A stretch of 64,000 bases of DNA from Plasmopara viticola (GCA_001695595.3 MBPM02000104.1:62001-126000), one strand, 5' to 3'. Counted from the first letter of the stretch, positions 30,231 to 41,569 are shown. Translations and numbers: made by a program. The notes: generated by a model from the letters alone, not told the origin.

Positions 30231-33200
30231 GCTCCGTCTTCCCTGACTCCGACACCGACTTCGCCCTTGCCATGGACGCCTCCACCACCAACCGCATCAA
30301 CAAGTTCGATGGAACGAACTTCCACACTTGGAAGTTTAAAATGCAGATGGTGCTGGAGGAGCGTGACTTGTGGGAAGTGGTGAGCGGGGAGATCAAGCTG
30401 GAACACCTGACTACTGCGCTGGACCAGAACACGTTCAAGCGCAAGTCGAGGAAGGCGCTCGCGATCATCTGTCTTGCGATGGAGGACTCGCAGCTGCCGT
30501 TGGTTCGTTCGGCGAGTGGGGCACACGATGCATGGTCGCGGCTTGAGGGACATTTCGAGAAGAAGAGCCTTGCGAATAAGCTCTTTCTTCGTCGTCGCTT
30601 CTTCACGGCCAAGATGGATGAAGGGGAAGATGTGCTCGCGCACATTAACAAGATGAAGACGCTGGCGGAGCAGCTCGACGCTGTGGGTGCTCCGGTTAGC
30701 GAGGACGACCTTGTGATCACGCTATTGGCAAGTCTCAGCGAGTCGTACGCGTTTCTTATCACGGCACTCGAGTCAAGAGCCGACTCTTTATCGTGGGAAC
30801 TCGTCACGTCTCGGCTGCTACACGAAGACTTGAAGCGCAAAGAGCAAGGTGGCGGCGTCGATGGAGCCGCGCACGGCCAAGGTCAAGCATTTGCAATGGC
30901 GGACAATGGACGACGCAAGGGACGACAAGCGTCGGTGAAGGCAAGCAGTACTTGCCACTACTGTGGAGAGCATGGGCATTGGATTGCCAAGTGCCCGGCT
31001 CGAATTCGTGACAATGCGGAACGACAGCGACCGCAGCGTGCTAGTGTCGCGCAAAGTAACGATGACGACTCTGGCGACTATCTTTTCTCGGTTGGTGAAG
31101 CTGCCTATTCCACCAAGTCGAGCTGTGTGTGGCTAGTTGACTCGGGGGCCACTCAACACATGACATACTCGAAAGAGTACATGAAAAACTACAAGAGAAT
31201 TGACCCAGTGGATGTGCATCTCGCGGATGATGGCGTGGTTCAAGCTGTGGGGACGGGTGACATCGTTATGTCGATGTTTACGCCTCGCGGAATGAAGAAG
31301 GGTGTTCTCACTTCGGTTTGGCACATTCCAAAGCTTTCACGCAATTTGTTCTCCGTTGGACGCTTTACAAAGGATGTTGGCCCAGTCACGTTTGAGCACG
31401 ACGGCTGCTTTGCTGAAGCAAAAGGTCTTCGCTGGAAGTTGGGCGCTCGTGAGGGAAAGGGGCTGTTCAAGCTCTGCATGAAGCCAATTATTGAAGACGA
31501 GGCCAATTTGACTAGCTCGTTGGGATGCCATGGGGACACCACGTCGTACCTCTGGCACCTTCGACTAGGTCACATTGGTCACGGTGGTCTTTCGACTATT
31601 GTTGCAAAAGGCTGTGGAGCAGGTATTGACCTGAAGTCTGTTAACAAGTGGGAGCTGTGCAAAGGATGCGCTCTTGGCAAACAGACGCGGGTAAGCTTCA
31701 TGAAGTCTTCACCCAATCGGGCAAAGAAACTTCTTGAAGTCATTCACAGCGATGTGTGTGGACCCATGCAAACGGCGACATTCAGTGGCAAGCGCTATTT
31801 TGCTACTTTTATCGATGAGAAGTCGCATTACTGTGCTGTGTACTTGCTACGAAACAAGTCCGAGGTTGCCGACAAGTTTGCTACTTTCGTTGCGATGGCC
31901 GAAAACCAGACGAACATGCGCGTTAAATCACTCTGTTGTGATAATGGTGGCGAGTACACTTCTGGAACAATGGCTAAGTTTTGTGCAGAGCGTGGCATCA
32001 TACAGAAGTTTACGCCACCATACACGCCACAACTGAATGGAGTCGCAGAACGCATGAATCGTACACTTGTTGAATGTGGACGATGTATGCTGGAGCACGC
32101 TGGTCTGCCAAAAACTTATTGGGGTGAAGCTGTTTTAACTGCTGCGTTTCTTCGCAACAGATGTCCAACACGAGCTGTTGAACATGATGCGTCGCCGTTT
32201 CAACTGTGGACTGGCAAGAAGCCTTTGTTGGCGAATTTGAAGGTATTCGGCTGCCATGCTTACGTCTCAGTTCCCAAAGAGAAACGATCCAAGTTTGATG
32301 CTCGTTCGACTCGGTGCCGTTTTCTTGGTTATTCAGAACATGAAAAGGCGTACAGGTTTGAAGAAATCGGTAGCGGTCGCGTTCTATTGAGTCGGGACGC
32401 AAATTTCATGGAAGATACTTTTGACGACGAGATACCAAGTACCAAGTCGTCAGAAGCTCTATTTGACGAGACCGAAACAGCCAATTATGACCGCTTAGAA
32501 AATGAAAACGCTATGCAAGATCAGGACATGGAGCCTGAAAAGAAGCAGCACGCGGGCACTCAGCCTATTGTGGACTTGGATTTTGAGCCTGGCAGCAAAC
32601 GACACCAGCGGAACCAATCGCTTGAAAAAGCAGCGAATATTCCAACAGCAAAGAGATCAACTCGCTATCAATCGCTGGAGGAAATGTCTGCAACGGCCCA
32701 AGATTTCGAAGCGGCCTTTGTTGTGGATTCAGTGGGAGAAATGCCGACAACTTTCAAGTCGGCAATGGAATCCAGCAACGCGGCCGAATGGAAAGAGGCG
32801 TGTGATGCCGAAGTGAGCTCTCTTCGCAAGAACAAGACCTGGGACTTAGTACCTTTGCCGAAAGGTCGCCAGGCTATTGGCTGTAGATGGGTCTTCCGGA
32901 TCAAAGAAAATCAAGCCGGAAAGATCGAGCGATTCAAAGCACGACTCGTGGCCAAAGGCTTTTCTCAGAAGCATGGAGTCGACTATGAAGAGACTTTCGC
33001 TCCAGTGGCCAAGTTTACTTCGATCAGGATTCTACTAAGTCTGTCGGCCAAGCACAATTTGATGCTGCATCAGATGGACGTCAAGACAGCCTTTCTCAAT
33101 GGCACATTGGACGAGGACATTTACATGGCGCAACCGGATGGATATGTCAACGACGTATACCCAAACTACGTCTGTCAGCTAAAGCGCTCCCTTTATGGTT

Positions 33201-34393
33201 TGAAGCAGTCGCCACGGATGTGGAACCAGACAATTGACGCGTTCATGCTGGAAATACAGTTTACGAAGTGTGATGCCGACCATTGCATTTACGTCAAGCG
33301 CAATGACGAAGAATTGATCCTCGTGGCACTTTACGTTGATGACCTGGTGCTTGCGTGCAACAACGACTTGCTGCTGAAGAGGACTAAGAAAGCACTCAGC
33401 GAGCGATTCGAAATGACGGATCTTGGTCGACTCAAGTTCTTTTTGGGCATGGAGATTCATCAAGAAACTTTGAGTGGTAACGTGTCCATTCGCCAGACAA
33501 AATTCGCGAGTGACATCTTGAAAAAGTTTGGAATGGAAAACAGCAATCCCGTCAGGACGCCGCAAGATCCGGGACTCAAGTTGACCAAGGCCATGTGCGA
33601 AGGGGGGTGTTGTCATGAAGAGACGATGGCAAAAGTCCCTTATCGAAATGCCGTTGGTTGCCTCATGTACTTGATGGTTGGGACTCGGCCGGACCTAGCA
33701 GCCTCAGTGGGAGTACTCAGCCAATTTGCCTCGGACCCATGTCCAACTCACTGGCAGGCACTCAAAAGGGTCTTCCGATACATTCAAGGAACAAAGACGC
33801 ACGGCATTACATTTCAAGCTCAAGACCAAGAAGGACTTCGAGGCTATTCCGATGCAGATTGGGCAGGCGATTTGGAAACCCGAAGAAGCACAAGCGGTTA
33901 TGCGTTCATGATGAATGGAGGTTGCATCAGCTGGAGAAGCAAGAAACAACGGACAGTGGCTCTTTCTTCTACAGAAGCAGAGTACATGGCTTTGACAGAA
34001 GCAGCTCAAGAGGCAACTTGGTTAAAAACCTTTCTGTGCGAACTTGGTGAACTATCAAGAGGTCAAGCGATCAAGATCTACGAGGACAATCAAGGTTCCA
34101 TCGCTTTGGCTAAGAATCCAGAGTTTCACAAGCGCACCAAGCATATCGACATTCGGTACCACTTCGTGCGGGAGAAAGTAGAAGACGGTCAAGTCATGCT
34201 GCAGTATTGTTCGACGCACGACATGCTCGCTGACATCATGACCAAGCCAATAACTGCGGCCCAATTTCAATATCTTCGGAACAAATTGGGCATCAAGTCT
34301 TCAAGCGCTGACGAGTCGAGTGGGAGTGTTGAGGATACTGTTGTCGAAGATGCTGGTGATGATACGCCTCGACCAGCGACTACATATCGGTAA
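30221..34393 (+). CDS. IIc-1 Gag-Pol polyprotein, intact
   Basis: 1390 residues. Gag has RINKFDGTNFHTWKFKMQM; the zinc knuckle is C245-C258 (CHYCGEHGHWIAKC); the protease active site is D307. Integrase has the zinc domain (LRLGHIGHGGL, CKGCALGKQTR) and core residues D511 (HSDVCGPM), D574 (CDNGGEYTS) and E610 (GVAERMNRT) with 35 residues between the last two. Reverse transcriptase carries YVDD at 1038-1041, and RNase H carries YSDADWAGD (D1211), SSTEAEYMAL and EDNQGSIAL. The final 22 codons (from S of GSVEDTVVEDAG) lie in the 3' LTR, with TAA at 34391-34393. A second ATG at 30272 (TTGCCATGG) could be the true start. Confidence 0.95.
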   Translation: MSPSSVFPDSDTDFALAMDASTTNRINKFDGTNFHTWKFKMQMVLEERDLWEVVSGEIKLEHLTTALDQNTFKRKSRKALAIICLAMEDSQLPLVRSASGAHDAWSRLEGHFEKKSLANKLFLRRRFFTAKMDEGEDVLAHINKMKTLAEQLDAVGAPVSEDDLVITLLASLSESYAFLITALESRADSLSWELVTSRLLHEDLKRKEQGGGVDGAAHGQGQAFAMADNGRRKGRQASVKASSTCHYCGEHGHWIAKCPARIRDNAERQRPQRASVAQSNDDDSGDYLFSVGEAAYSTKSSCVWLVDSGATQHMTYSKEYMKNYKRIDPVDVHLADDGVVQAVGTGDIVMSMFTPRGMKKGVLTSVWHIPKLSRNLFSVGRFTKDVGPVTFEHDGCFAEAKGLRWKLGAREGKGLFKLCMKPIIEDEANLTSSLGCHGDTTSYLWHLRLGHIGHGGLSTIVAKGCGAGIDLKSVNKWELCKGCALGKQTRVSFMKSSPNRAKKLLEVIHSDVCGPMQTATFSGKRYFATFIDEKSHYCAVYLLRNKSEVADKFATFVAMAENQTNMRVKSLCCDNGGEYTSGTMAKFCAERGIIQKFTPPYTPQLNGVAERMNRTLVECGRCMLEHAGLPKTYWGEAVLTAAFLRNRCPTRAVEHDASPFQLWTGKKPLLANLKVFGCHAYVSVPKEKRSKFDARSTRCRFLGYSEHEKAYRFEEIGSGRVLLSRDANFMEDTFDDEIPSTKSSEALFDETETANYDRLENENAMQDQDMEPEKKQHAGTQPIVDLDFEPGSKRHQRNQSLEKAANIPTAKRSTRYQSLEEMSATAQDFEAAFVVDSVGEMPTTFKSAMESSNAAEWKEACDAEVSSLRKNKTWDLVPLPKGRQAIGCRWVFRIKENQAGKIERFKARLVAKGFSQKHGVDYEETFAPVAKFTSIRILLSLSAKHNLMLHQMDVKTAFLNGTLDEDIYMAQPDGYVNDVYPNYVCQLKRSLYGLKQSPRMWNQTIDAFMLEIQFTKCDADHCIYVKRNDEELILVALYVDDLVLACNNDLLLKRTKKALSERFEMTDLGRLKFFLGMEIHQETLSGNVSIRQTKFASDILKKFGMENSNPVRTPQDPGLKLTKAMCEGGCCHEETMAKVPYRNAVGCLMYLMVGTRPDLAASVGVLSQFASDPCPTHWQALKRVFRYIQGTKTHGITFQAQDQEGLRGYSDADWAGDLETRRSTSGYAFMMNGGCISWRSKKQRTVALSSTEAEYMALTEAAQEATWLKTFLCELGELSRGQAIKIYEDNQGSIALAKNPEFHKRTKHIDIRYHFVREKVEDGQVMLQYCSTHDMLADIMTKPITAAQFQYLRNKLGIKSSSADESSGSVEDTVVEDAGDDTPRPATTYR

Positions 34394-34616
34394 GTATCGG
34401 TATCTGCAATCAGTTGATGACTGACTGAGGGAGCGGGTTCAAGATGGGCAAATGATCGGTTTCGGGATGGGAAGATGATTGCGCCCGGATGGTGAGTTGC
34501 TCTGATTGGCTTAGATAAATCATTGGCTTAGAGGTAGCATGTAGTTGTGAACTAAGGACCTTTTTAAATATATTCACTTTGCATTTTACCAACTAGTGCA
34601 CACTCGAGCTTCTTCA
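34327..34616 (+). repeat. 3' LTR of IIc-1
   Basis: Preceded by GAGTGGGAG. It carries the pol stop and ends CTTCTTCA, then CACTC. Confidence 0.95.
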
Positions 34617-34621
34617 CACTC

Positions 34622-37583
34622 GAGAAGCTTGCTTGAGACCGTAGATCGCCTTGAGCAGTTCCACGCAGTCGAATCCGTCGTCGAGCTCCACGCCTTCCGG
34701 AACGCTGCAAAATACTTTCTCCTTCATCAAGCCGTACAGGAAAGCTGTGACAACATCGAGCTGGTCCAGCGGCCATCCGAAGTGCTTGGCGAGGGCGATG
34801 ATCATCCGCAAAGTGACGTACTTGACCACCGGCGAAAACGTCTCAGTGTAGTCGACCCCATATTTCTGCACGAAACCTTTGGCGACGAGTCGAGCCTTGT
34901 ACTTCTCGATGGATCCGTCGGCTTTGCGCTTGATCTTGAACACCCACTTGGTTCCCACCGCACGTTGGTTGTTGGGCAATTTCGCAGCACGAAACACACC
35001 ACGTAGTCGCATCGACTTGAGTTCCGCGCGAATTGCCTTGCGCCAGTGAACTTGGTCGGGTCCATTCACAGCTTCTTGAAACGTCTTCGGTTCGGCGCTG
35101 TCACTTGCTTCCACAGCATTCGCACTTGCACGCCAAAACATAGGCGGAGTTGAGTCGTCTTCTTCAATATCTTCCGATTTTTCTTCTTGAGCCGAAGCCG
35201 ATCGCCCTTGATCTTGACTGTCCGAGTCGCTTCCAGGTGCGCTTGCTTCTTCCAGTCCAGCATTACGACGAGGGCGGCGAACCTTTTCGCGAGTGTCCGG
35301 TTCAGAACGCGTTTTCCGCTTCCCCGCCTGCTTGAAGATTCGCATGCCATGATCGCTTGAAATGTCGAGGTCGTCCAGAATATCTGCGGCATTATCGACA
35401 TCTTCATCTTCGTCGCGATCGTCGGCGCCGTCGAAGGTCGATTCGTCGAAAGTGACATCGCGAGATATGACCACCTGCCCCGCCTCGATGTCATAAACGC
35501 GATACGCCTTCGAACGTTCTTCATAGCCCAGGAAAATACCTTCACGAGCCTTGGGGTCCCACTTGAGTCGCTTCTCCTTCGGTGTCAAAACGTATGCCTT
35601 GCACCCGAAAATTCGCATGTGCTTCACGTTGGGCTTGGACTTGTACACGATCTCGAACGGCGTTTTGCCAGGAGCTTTTGGAGACGGCAGTCGATTCTTG
35701 ATGTAGATTGCCGTCATCGCCGCTTCCGCCCAGAACATTTTGTCCAAACCAGCATAGTGAAGCATGCTGCGGCCGATCGTCACGATGGTTCGGTTGGCAC
35801 GTTCCGCGGTAGCGTTGGTCTGGTGCGCGTACCGAACCGTTGGCTGGACGTCGATGCCATGGTCGTCGTAGAATGTCTTGAGCGAGTTGGTCGCGAATTC
35901 CTTGGCTCCATCATGACGCACGAATTTCACCTTGGCATCAAACTGTCGCTCCACCTTGGTGATGAACTTGCGCAAGCAGCCTTCGCTTTCCGACTTGGTA
36001 CGCAAGCAGAATCCTGTCATGCAACTGCTGGCTTCATCAGTGATCAGCAGCAAATATCTGCTGCCTCCAAGTGATTCTTCTTCCATGGGCCCACAAATGT
36101 CGAAGTGAAGAAACTCGAATGGCTTGTACTTGGGCTTGTTCGGGTTGCTCGGAAATGGTTTCTGGACCATCTTTCCTTGTTGGCATCCGCGGCACCCGCT
36201 CGAATTCTTCGACGTCGCGGGCATTTTTGCACCCGTTATCATGCCGCTTGAAACCATTTTCCGAAGCACGTCGTTCGGAGCGTGACCCATTCGCGCATGG
36301 AGATCGACCCCATTGATCGACACCTTGGACACGGAGTTTGCGCTTGCATGCGGAACTCGAAGCCAGTACAGGCCGTCGACCAGGTCCGCTGCAGCGACGA
36401 TCTTCCGCGACGACTTGCGCGCGATGTGCATTTTTGCACTATCAAAGACCACCTTGAACTGACCACTACTGTTAATCTGGGGTACAGACAGCAGGTTCTT
36501 GTTCATGCTTGGAACGTAGAGCGCGTTTTCGATGCGAATGTCGCGGGTTTTGCCGTTGGGCAAGGCAACTTGCTGCACAACAGTCCCGACTCCCAAAATC
36601 TTGGCAGTGTGGCCGTTGGCCACGGTGAGCTCGCCTTCATCGCGCAAGTTGATGTCAACAAACTTGTTCTTGTCGTTGCAGATGTGGTGCGTCGCACCAC
36701 TGTCGATCGCCCATGTGCCTTGGAATTTCTTGCCCGTCGACACTCCACACTCCATGGAGACCGCAAACGCGACGTAGTCGTAGTCATCGTCGTCGCGCCT
36801 CTCAATGTTGTTGGCACCGCGGCCACCTCGACCGCGTCGTGCACCTCCTCGATTCTCATCCTTCTGCTTGGTCCAGCACTTGTCGATGACGTGCCCCAAT
36901 TTTCCACAGTAAGAGCAGCGACGAGTTTCGCGCTCGGCATTGAAAGCCTTCGCTGCGTCTTCGACCTTGATCGCCGCAGTCTTTTCGCCTTGCCGCTTGA
37001 TGTGCTCGTTCGTGAGCACTTTTACCACGTCTTGCGTCCGCAGCTCCGCATTGCTCATCTCCAAGTTGAGCACGACATTCTCGTAGCTCTTGGGGAGACT
37101 GCGCAACAAGCAGATCGCCACATCCTCGTCCTCCATCTTGGCGCCGATGCTGCTGAGCTTGGCGCTGATGTTCAGGACCTCGTTGCAATGGTGAAGTACA
37201 TTGCCGCCTTCCGTCATCTCCATGCTGAATAGCTGACGCTTCAAGTAGATGCGGCCAGCCTTCTGCGACCCACCGTACAGCGTACGCAAGCGAGTCCACG
37301 CGACCCAGGCTTCCTCGCAGTCGTCAAGCACATGGTGATAGTCCGCGTCCATGTGGAGTAACATCAGTCCGAACGCGATGTTGCTCGCTTTGACGTACTC
37401 GTCCTTGGCCCGGGTGTCCGTGAAGCTTGGCGTCGTCTCTCGGTTCACTACACTCCACACCGACTTGGTCAGGAACACGCCACGCATGTAGCGGTTCCAG
37501 GTGGCGTAGTTGTCGCCGTTGAACTTGTCGATGGAGACCTTGGTGGAGACGTCTTGGGCAGAGGACATGGTATTTGGGCTCAT
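34622..37583 (-). pseudogene. Ia-2 gag-protease-integrase-RT N-terminal part
   Basis: The frame is open from the primer-site ATG (37583-37581) down to the IIc-1 insertion. It carries the zinc knuckle, [26 protein letters not shown], the integrase D-D35E motifs and the start of reverse transcriptase up to KQASRV. I see very few residue differences from Ia-1, for example KAYRVYD for EAYRVYD and DGADD for DGAND. It rejoins 28843-29926 after removal of IIc-1 and one CACTC. Confidence 0.94.
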
Positions 37584-37587
37584 AACC
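37574..37587 (-). other. Primer-binding site, Ia-2
   Basis: TTGGGCTCATAACC on the plus strand, directly next to the 5' LTR. Confidence 0.85.
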
Positions 37588-37926
37588 TGAAGAAAGGTTA
37601 TGCTGAGGGCTTGATGAAAGACGGAGGTGAGGCAGCCGAAGCGTGAGCGAGGCAGCCGAGGCGAAGGAAGGAAGTTGGGGGTTGAATGGAAATTCAGAAG
37701 TGATTGATTTATCGGAGTTAGTTTGGTTGCTGCTAAAGACACGCAGCAGTGCATCCTATCACTTAGTGCATCTAATCACAATCATTCCCTACTCGTCCAA
37801 TCAACCTACTCGTCTAATCATCGTGTGATCGTATTGGACCGGTTCGGTCTAACCGGTTAATGGGTACAAGTGGTACAGTGTACCCACTGAACCCATAAGA
37901 CACCGGTGAGCTGTCCACCTGCAACA
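37588..37926 (-). repeat. 5' LTR of Ia-2
   Basis: Bounded on the right by GCTGT, matching 28492-28496. Confidence 0.95.
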
Positions 37927-37931
37927 GCTGT

Positions 37932-39533
37932 CGAAGCTTCCGACTTATCCGAGCCAAACACTTATCAAGAAGCTATAAGTGGACCCGATCAGCTTCATTG
38001 GCGCAAAGCCATTCGTGCGGAACTTGATTCAATGCGGCTTCGTCAAGTCTTCCGAGCTGCAAAGTTGCCATCAGGACTTCAAGCTAACGGGACTAAGTGG
38101 GTGTTTAAGATCAAGCGAAAGGCTGACGGCTCAATTGAGAAATACAAGGCTCGACTCGTGGCAAAGGGTTTTCGACAAAAATACGGAATCGACTATACAG
38201 AAACGTTTTCGCCTGGGTCAAGTACGTGACGTTACGGATGGTCATCGCTTTGACGAAGTACTTTGAGTGGCCACTTGATCAATTGGACGTTGTGACAGCT
38301 TTTCTGTATGGAAGGATGAAGGAAGCTGTTTACTGCACTACACCAGAGGGAGTTGAACTTGATGAAGAATTCGACTGTCTTGTACTCGACAAGGCAATTT
38401 ATGGTCTGAAGCAAGCTTCTCGCGTATGGAATGAGACCTTTGATGAGTTTGTGTGCTCGATTGGATATCAAGTTTCAGCCTTCGATCCGTGCCTATACAT
38501 CAAGGTCTCAAACAACAGCTGCGTGCTACTTCTGGTATATGTTGATGATGTTCTAATTACCGGGAGTTCAACAGCATTGATTGTGGATACGGAGATTGCC
38601 TTAAAGAGTCGCTTTGAGATGACCGATAGTGGCAAGTGCGCGTTTGTCCTGGGCATCGAGCTTGTAGACAGTGACAACGGCAGTGTCACAATGTGTCAAC
38701 GGCGATACATCAATGACATTCTCAAGCGATTTGGTATGGAAGATTGCAAGTCAGTTATAAGTCCAACAGACATTAGCACAAAGCTTGTACCAAGCAACTC
38801 TGCAACCAAGGTAAACGTGCCATTTCGAGAAGCGGTTGGGGCTCTGATGCATCTGTCGACAGCGACGCGGCCGGACATTGCATTTGCAGTTGGCTATGTA
38901 TCAAGGTTTATGGAAAACCCACAGATTGAGCATTGGATTGCAGTCAAGCGTATATTTCGCTATCTGCAAGGTACAAAGTCTCATGGAATCTGCTTTCAGC
39001 CCGGCAACGAAGTCAACTCTTGTGGATACTCGGATGCTGATTGGGCAGGTGATCACACCGACCGCAAGTCAACTTCTGGTTTCGCCTTCATACTGATGAG
39101 TGCTCCGGTAAGCTGGGGGAGTAAAAAGCAGTCAAGCGTCTCATTGTCAACCAGTGAAGCTGAGTACATTGCTCTAAGCTTAGCAGTTCAAGAAGGTAAA
39201 TGGGTTCATCGCTTACTATGCGAGATTCTGGATGCGGCAGGTGAGCCTGGACCAGAGCTCAAGATTCTTGATGACAACCAGTCTTGCCTCAAGATGACCA
39301 AGAATCCTGTCAATCACGGCCGAGCCAAGCATATCGACATCAAGTACCACCACATTCGCGACGAAGTCAAGCGTGGCGAAATACATCTTGAGTATTGCGA
39401 GACCGAAAACATGCTGGCGGACATTATGACAAAAGGCTTACCAGGACCGCGCCACAAGACCATGACAGCGGCGCTTGGCATACAAGCCGGTTCGCATGGA
39501 GGGGGCGTATTGAGGGTTATGGGTTTCAGGTAA
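37932..39533 (+). pseudogene. Ib-1 reverse transcriptase and RNase H
   Basis: It resumes as [14 protein letters not shown] and reads through [17 protein letters not shown] single G is missing at about 38216 (GCCTGGGTCAAG versus GCCTGGGGTCAAG in Ib-2), so the frame changes before [43 protein letters not shown] and DDNQSCLKM follow. The native stop TGA is changed to GGA (TCGCATGGAGGGGG), so the frame runs on into the LTR to 39533. Confidence 0.92.
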
Positions 39534-39772
39534 CGTACACAACCCAACCCGGTCCAATCCGAACCGCGGTTCAACATAGTTTTTACTTTTTACGATTTAA
39601 GGTAATTACGTTATGTAGAATGAGTGGTTACGAGTTGTAGGACTTTAAACCCCAATAAATCAATCACTTCCAAATTTACTTCCTCTCAGTCAAGTGTCTT
39701 CGCGTTAACGCAAACGACCCTTCACTTCGCTTCTTCAGCCTCCCCTTACCTTCCGGCCTCAAACGATTAACA
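39508..39772 (+). repeat. 3' LTR of Ib-1
   Basis: TATTGAGGG to GATTAACA after GGAGGGGGCG; flanked on the right by CGAAG. Confidence 0.95.
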
Positions 39773-39777
39773 CGAAG

Positions 39778-40044
39778 AACCCGGAAGCTCATACACGAAC
39801 CAAGCACATCGACATTCGATACCATTTTGTACGTGAAAAGGTTGAAGATGGTCAAGTGATTCTCGAGTACATCTCTACTCTCGACATGCTTGCCGACATA
39901 ATGACCAAGCCGATTCCTGCGATGCAGTTTTGTGTACTCCGAAGCAAGCTTGGTATACAGAAGGCGAAGGCTGACGAGTCGAGTGGGAGTGTTGTCGAAG
40001 ATGCTGTAAAAGTAACGCCTCGACCAGCGACTTCATACCGGTAA
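39778..40044 (+). pseudogene. IIa-2 RNase H C-terminus
   Basis: NPEAHTRTKHIDIRYHFVRE continues the frame left at 21766 and ends [20 protein letters not shown] with TAA at 40042-40044, 55 bases into the 3' LTR. Confidence 0.93.
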
Positions 40045-40270
40045 GTACCGGTATCTGCAATCAGTTGATGAATGACTTAAAGAGCGGGTTCAAGATGGGC
40101 AAAAGATCGGTTTCGGGATGGGAAGATGATTGCGCCCGGATGGTGAGTCATTCTGATTGGCTTAGATAAATCATTGGCTTAGAGGTAGCATGTAGTTGTG
40201 AACTAAGGACCATTAAATATATTTACTTTTGCATTTTGCCATCTTCAGCTCAAGTGACCTTTATTCAATA
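39990..40270 (+). repeat. 3' LTR of IIa-2
   Basis: TGTTGTCGAAG to TTCAATA, then TACAC. It carries the AT-rich TAAATATATTTA element. Confidence 0.95.
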
Positions 40271-40275
40271 TACAC

Positions 40276-41304
40276 GACCTCTTTCATAACGCCGTAAAGG
40301 AACGCCGTCACCACATCCAGTTGATCCAGAGGCCACCCAAAGTACTTGGTCAAACTGATCACCATTCGCAATGTCACATACTTGACAACGGGCGAGAACG
40401 TTTCCGTATAATCGATGCCAAATTTTTGCTTGAATCCTTTGGCCACGAGACGCGCCTTGTACTTTTCAATGGATCCGTCGGCCTTGCGCTTAATCTTGAA
40501 CACCCACTTGGTTCCAATGGCTTGCTGTCCGGTGGGCAGTTTAGCGGCTCGAAACACGCCACGAAGGTGCAACGAGTCCAGTTCTGCATGGATAGCCTTG
40601 CGCCAGTGAACTTGGTCAGGCCCGCTAACAGCATCTTGAAATGTCGTTGGCTCTGACAGATCGCCGGCTTCGACCGCGTTTGCACTTGCTCGCCAAAAGA
40701 CAGGAGGGGTAGCGTCATCATCCGGTGTGGCTTTCTCTTCTTCATCCGCGGGAAAACGTGATGTCCGCTCGACTGATCTGCGCTTGGCTCGACGTTCATT
40801 TGACCCTTCAGGAGCGCTTCCCTCTTCAAGTCCAGCTCCGTGATGCTCATGGTTGGTGCTTGTCGAGTTGCGATCAGTATTCGTCACACTTGTACGCTCC
40901 TTGCGCTTTCCCGCCTGCTTGAAGATCATCGAATGAGCTGCATCCAGATCATTGATGCTTAGCGAGTCGAGGTCGAAATCATCGTCGTCATCTTCATGAT
41001 CACCACTACTCATATCCAAGATGCCGAAACTTGATTCGTCGAAGGTGACATCGCGAGTAATCACCACTTGTCCAGCCTCAATATCAAAAACCCTATAAGC
41101 CTTGGACACCTCTTCGTAACCCACGAAAATCCCTGCACGAGCCTTGGGGTCCCACTTGAGCCGCTTTTCTTTCGGAGTGAGAACGTAAGTCCGGCACCCG
41201 AAAACACGCATATGTTTGACGCTTGGTTTGAACTTGTGCACGATCTCAAAAGGAGTCTTGTTGCTAACCTTGGGCGACGGAAGGCGATTCTTGATGTAGA
41301 TAGC
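40276..41304 (-). pseudogene. Id integrase C-terminus, hinge and RT N-terminus
   Basis: Open frame from [10 protein letters not shown] through the integrase C-terminal region ([20 protein letters not shown]), an acidic/basic hinge and the start of reverse transcriptase ([32 protein letters not shown]). It is cut on the right by Ib-2 (ATAGC) and on the left by IIa-2 (TACAC). Confidence 0.93.
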
Positions 41305-41569
41305 TATTGAGGGTTATGGGTTTCAGGTAACGTACACAACCCAACCCGGTCCAATCCGAACCGCGGTTCAACATAGTTTTTACTTTTTACGATTTAAGGT
41401 AATTACGTTATGTAGAATGAGTGGTTACGAGTTGTAGGACTTTAAACCCCAATAAATCAATCACTTCCAAATTTACTTCCTCTCAGTCAAGTGTCTTCGC
41501 GTTAACGCAAACGACCCTTCACTTCGCTTCTTCAGCCTCCCCTTACCTTCCGGCCTCAAACGATTAACA
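41305..41569 (+). repeat. 5' LTR of Ib-2
   Basis: Same sequence as the Ib-1 LTRs by eye. Confidence 0.95.

Larger units (their letters stand above)
29927..34616 (+). mobile_element. Complete copia element IIc-1, deepest layer of the nest
   Basis: 4690 bp; 290-bp LTRs at 29927-30216 and 34327-34616 with one difference by eye (TAAGTACCGG versus TAAGTATCGG); CACTC flanks at 29922-29926 and 34617-34621. The 1390-residue frame is intact, so it is potentially autonomous. Confidence 0.97.
28497..37926 (-). mobile_element. Copia element Ia-2 (minus), inserted in Ib-1 and hosting IIc-1
   Basis: LTRs of 339 bp at 28497-28835 and 37588-37926 differ at two positions by eye; GCTGT flanks at 28492-28496 and 37927-37931. 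The gag-pol is split by IIc-1 and has a 4-bp insertion close to its C-terminus. Confidence 0.96.
21767..39772 (+). mobile_element. Copia element Ib-1, rearranged, inserted in IIa-2
   Basis: Flanked by CGAAG at 21762-21766 and 39773-39777. The 5' LTR is split by Ia-1, the pol region is split by Ia-2, and about 1.14 kb of gag/protease/integrase N-terminus is replaced by a 159-bp inverted piece of the element's own 3' end. The two 265-bp LTRs look identical, so insertion was recent. Confidence 0.95.
10165..40270 (+). mobile_element. Copia element IIa-2, inserted in Id, hosting IIb array and Ib-1
   Basis: The 281-bp LTRs at 10165-10445 and 39990-40270 differ at one position by eye (GATGACTG versus GATGAATG) and are flanked by TACAC at 10160-10164 and 40271-40275. 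Native sequence is 10165-14006, 21448-21766 and 39778-40270, about 4.65 kb. Confidence 0.96.
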
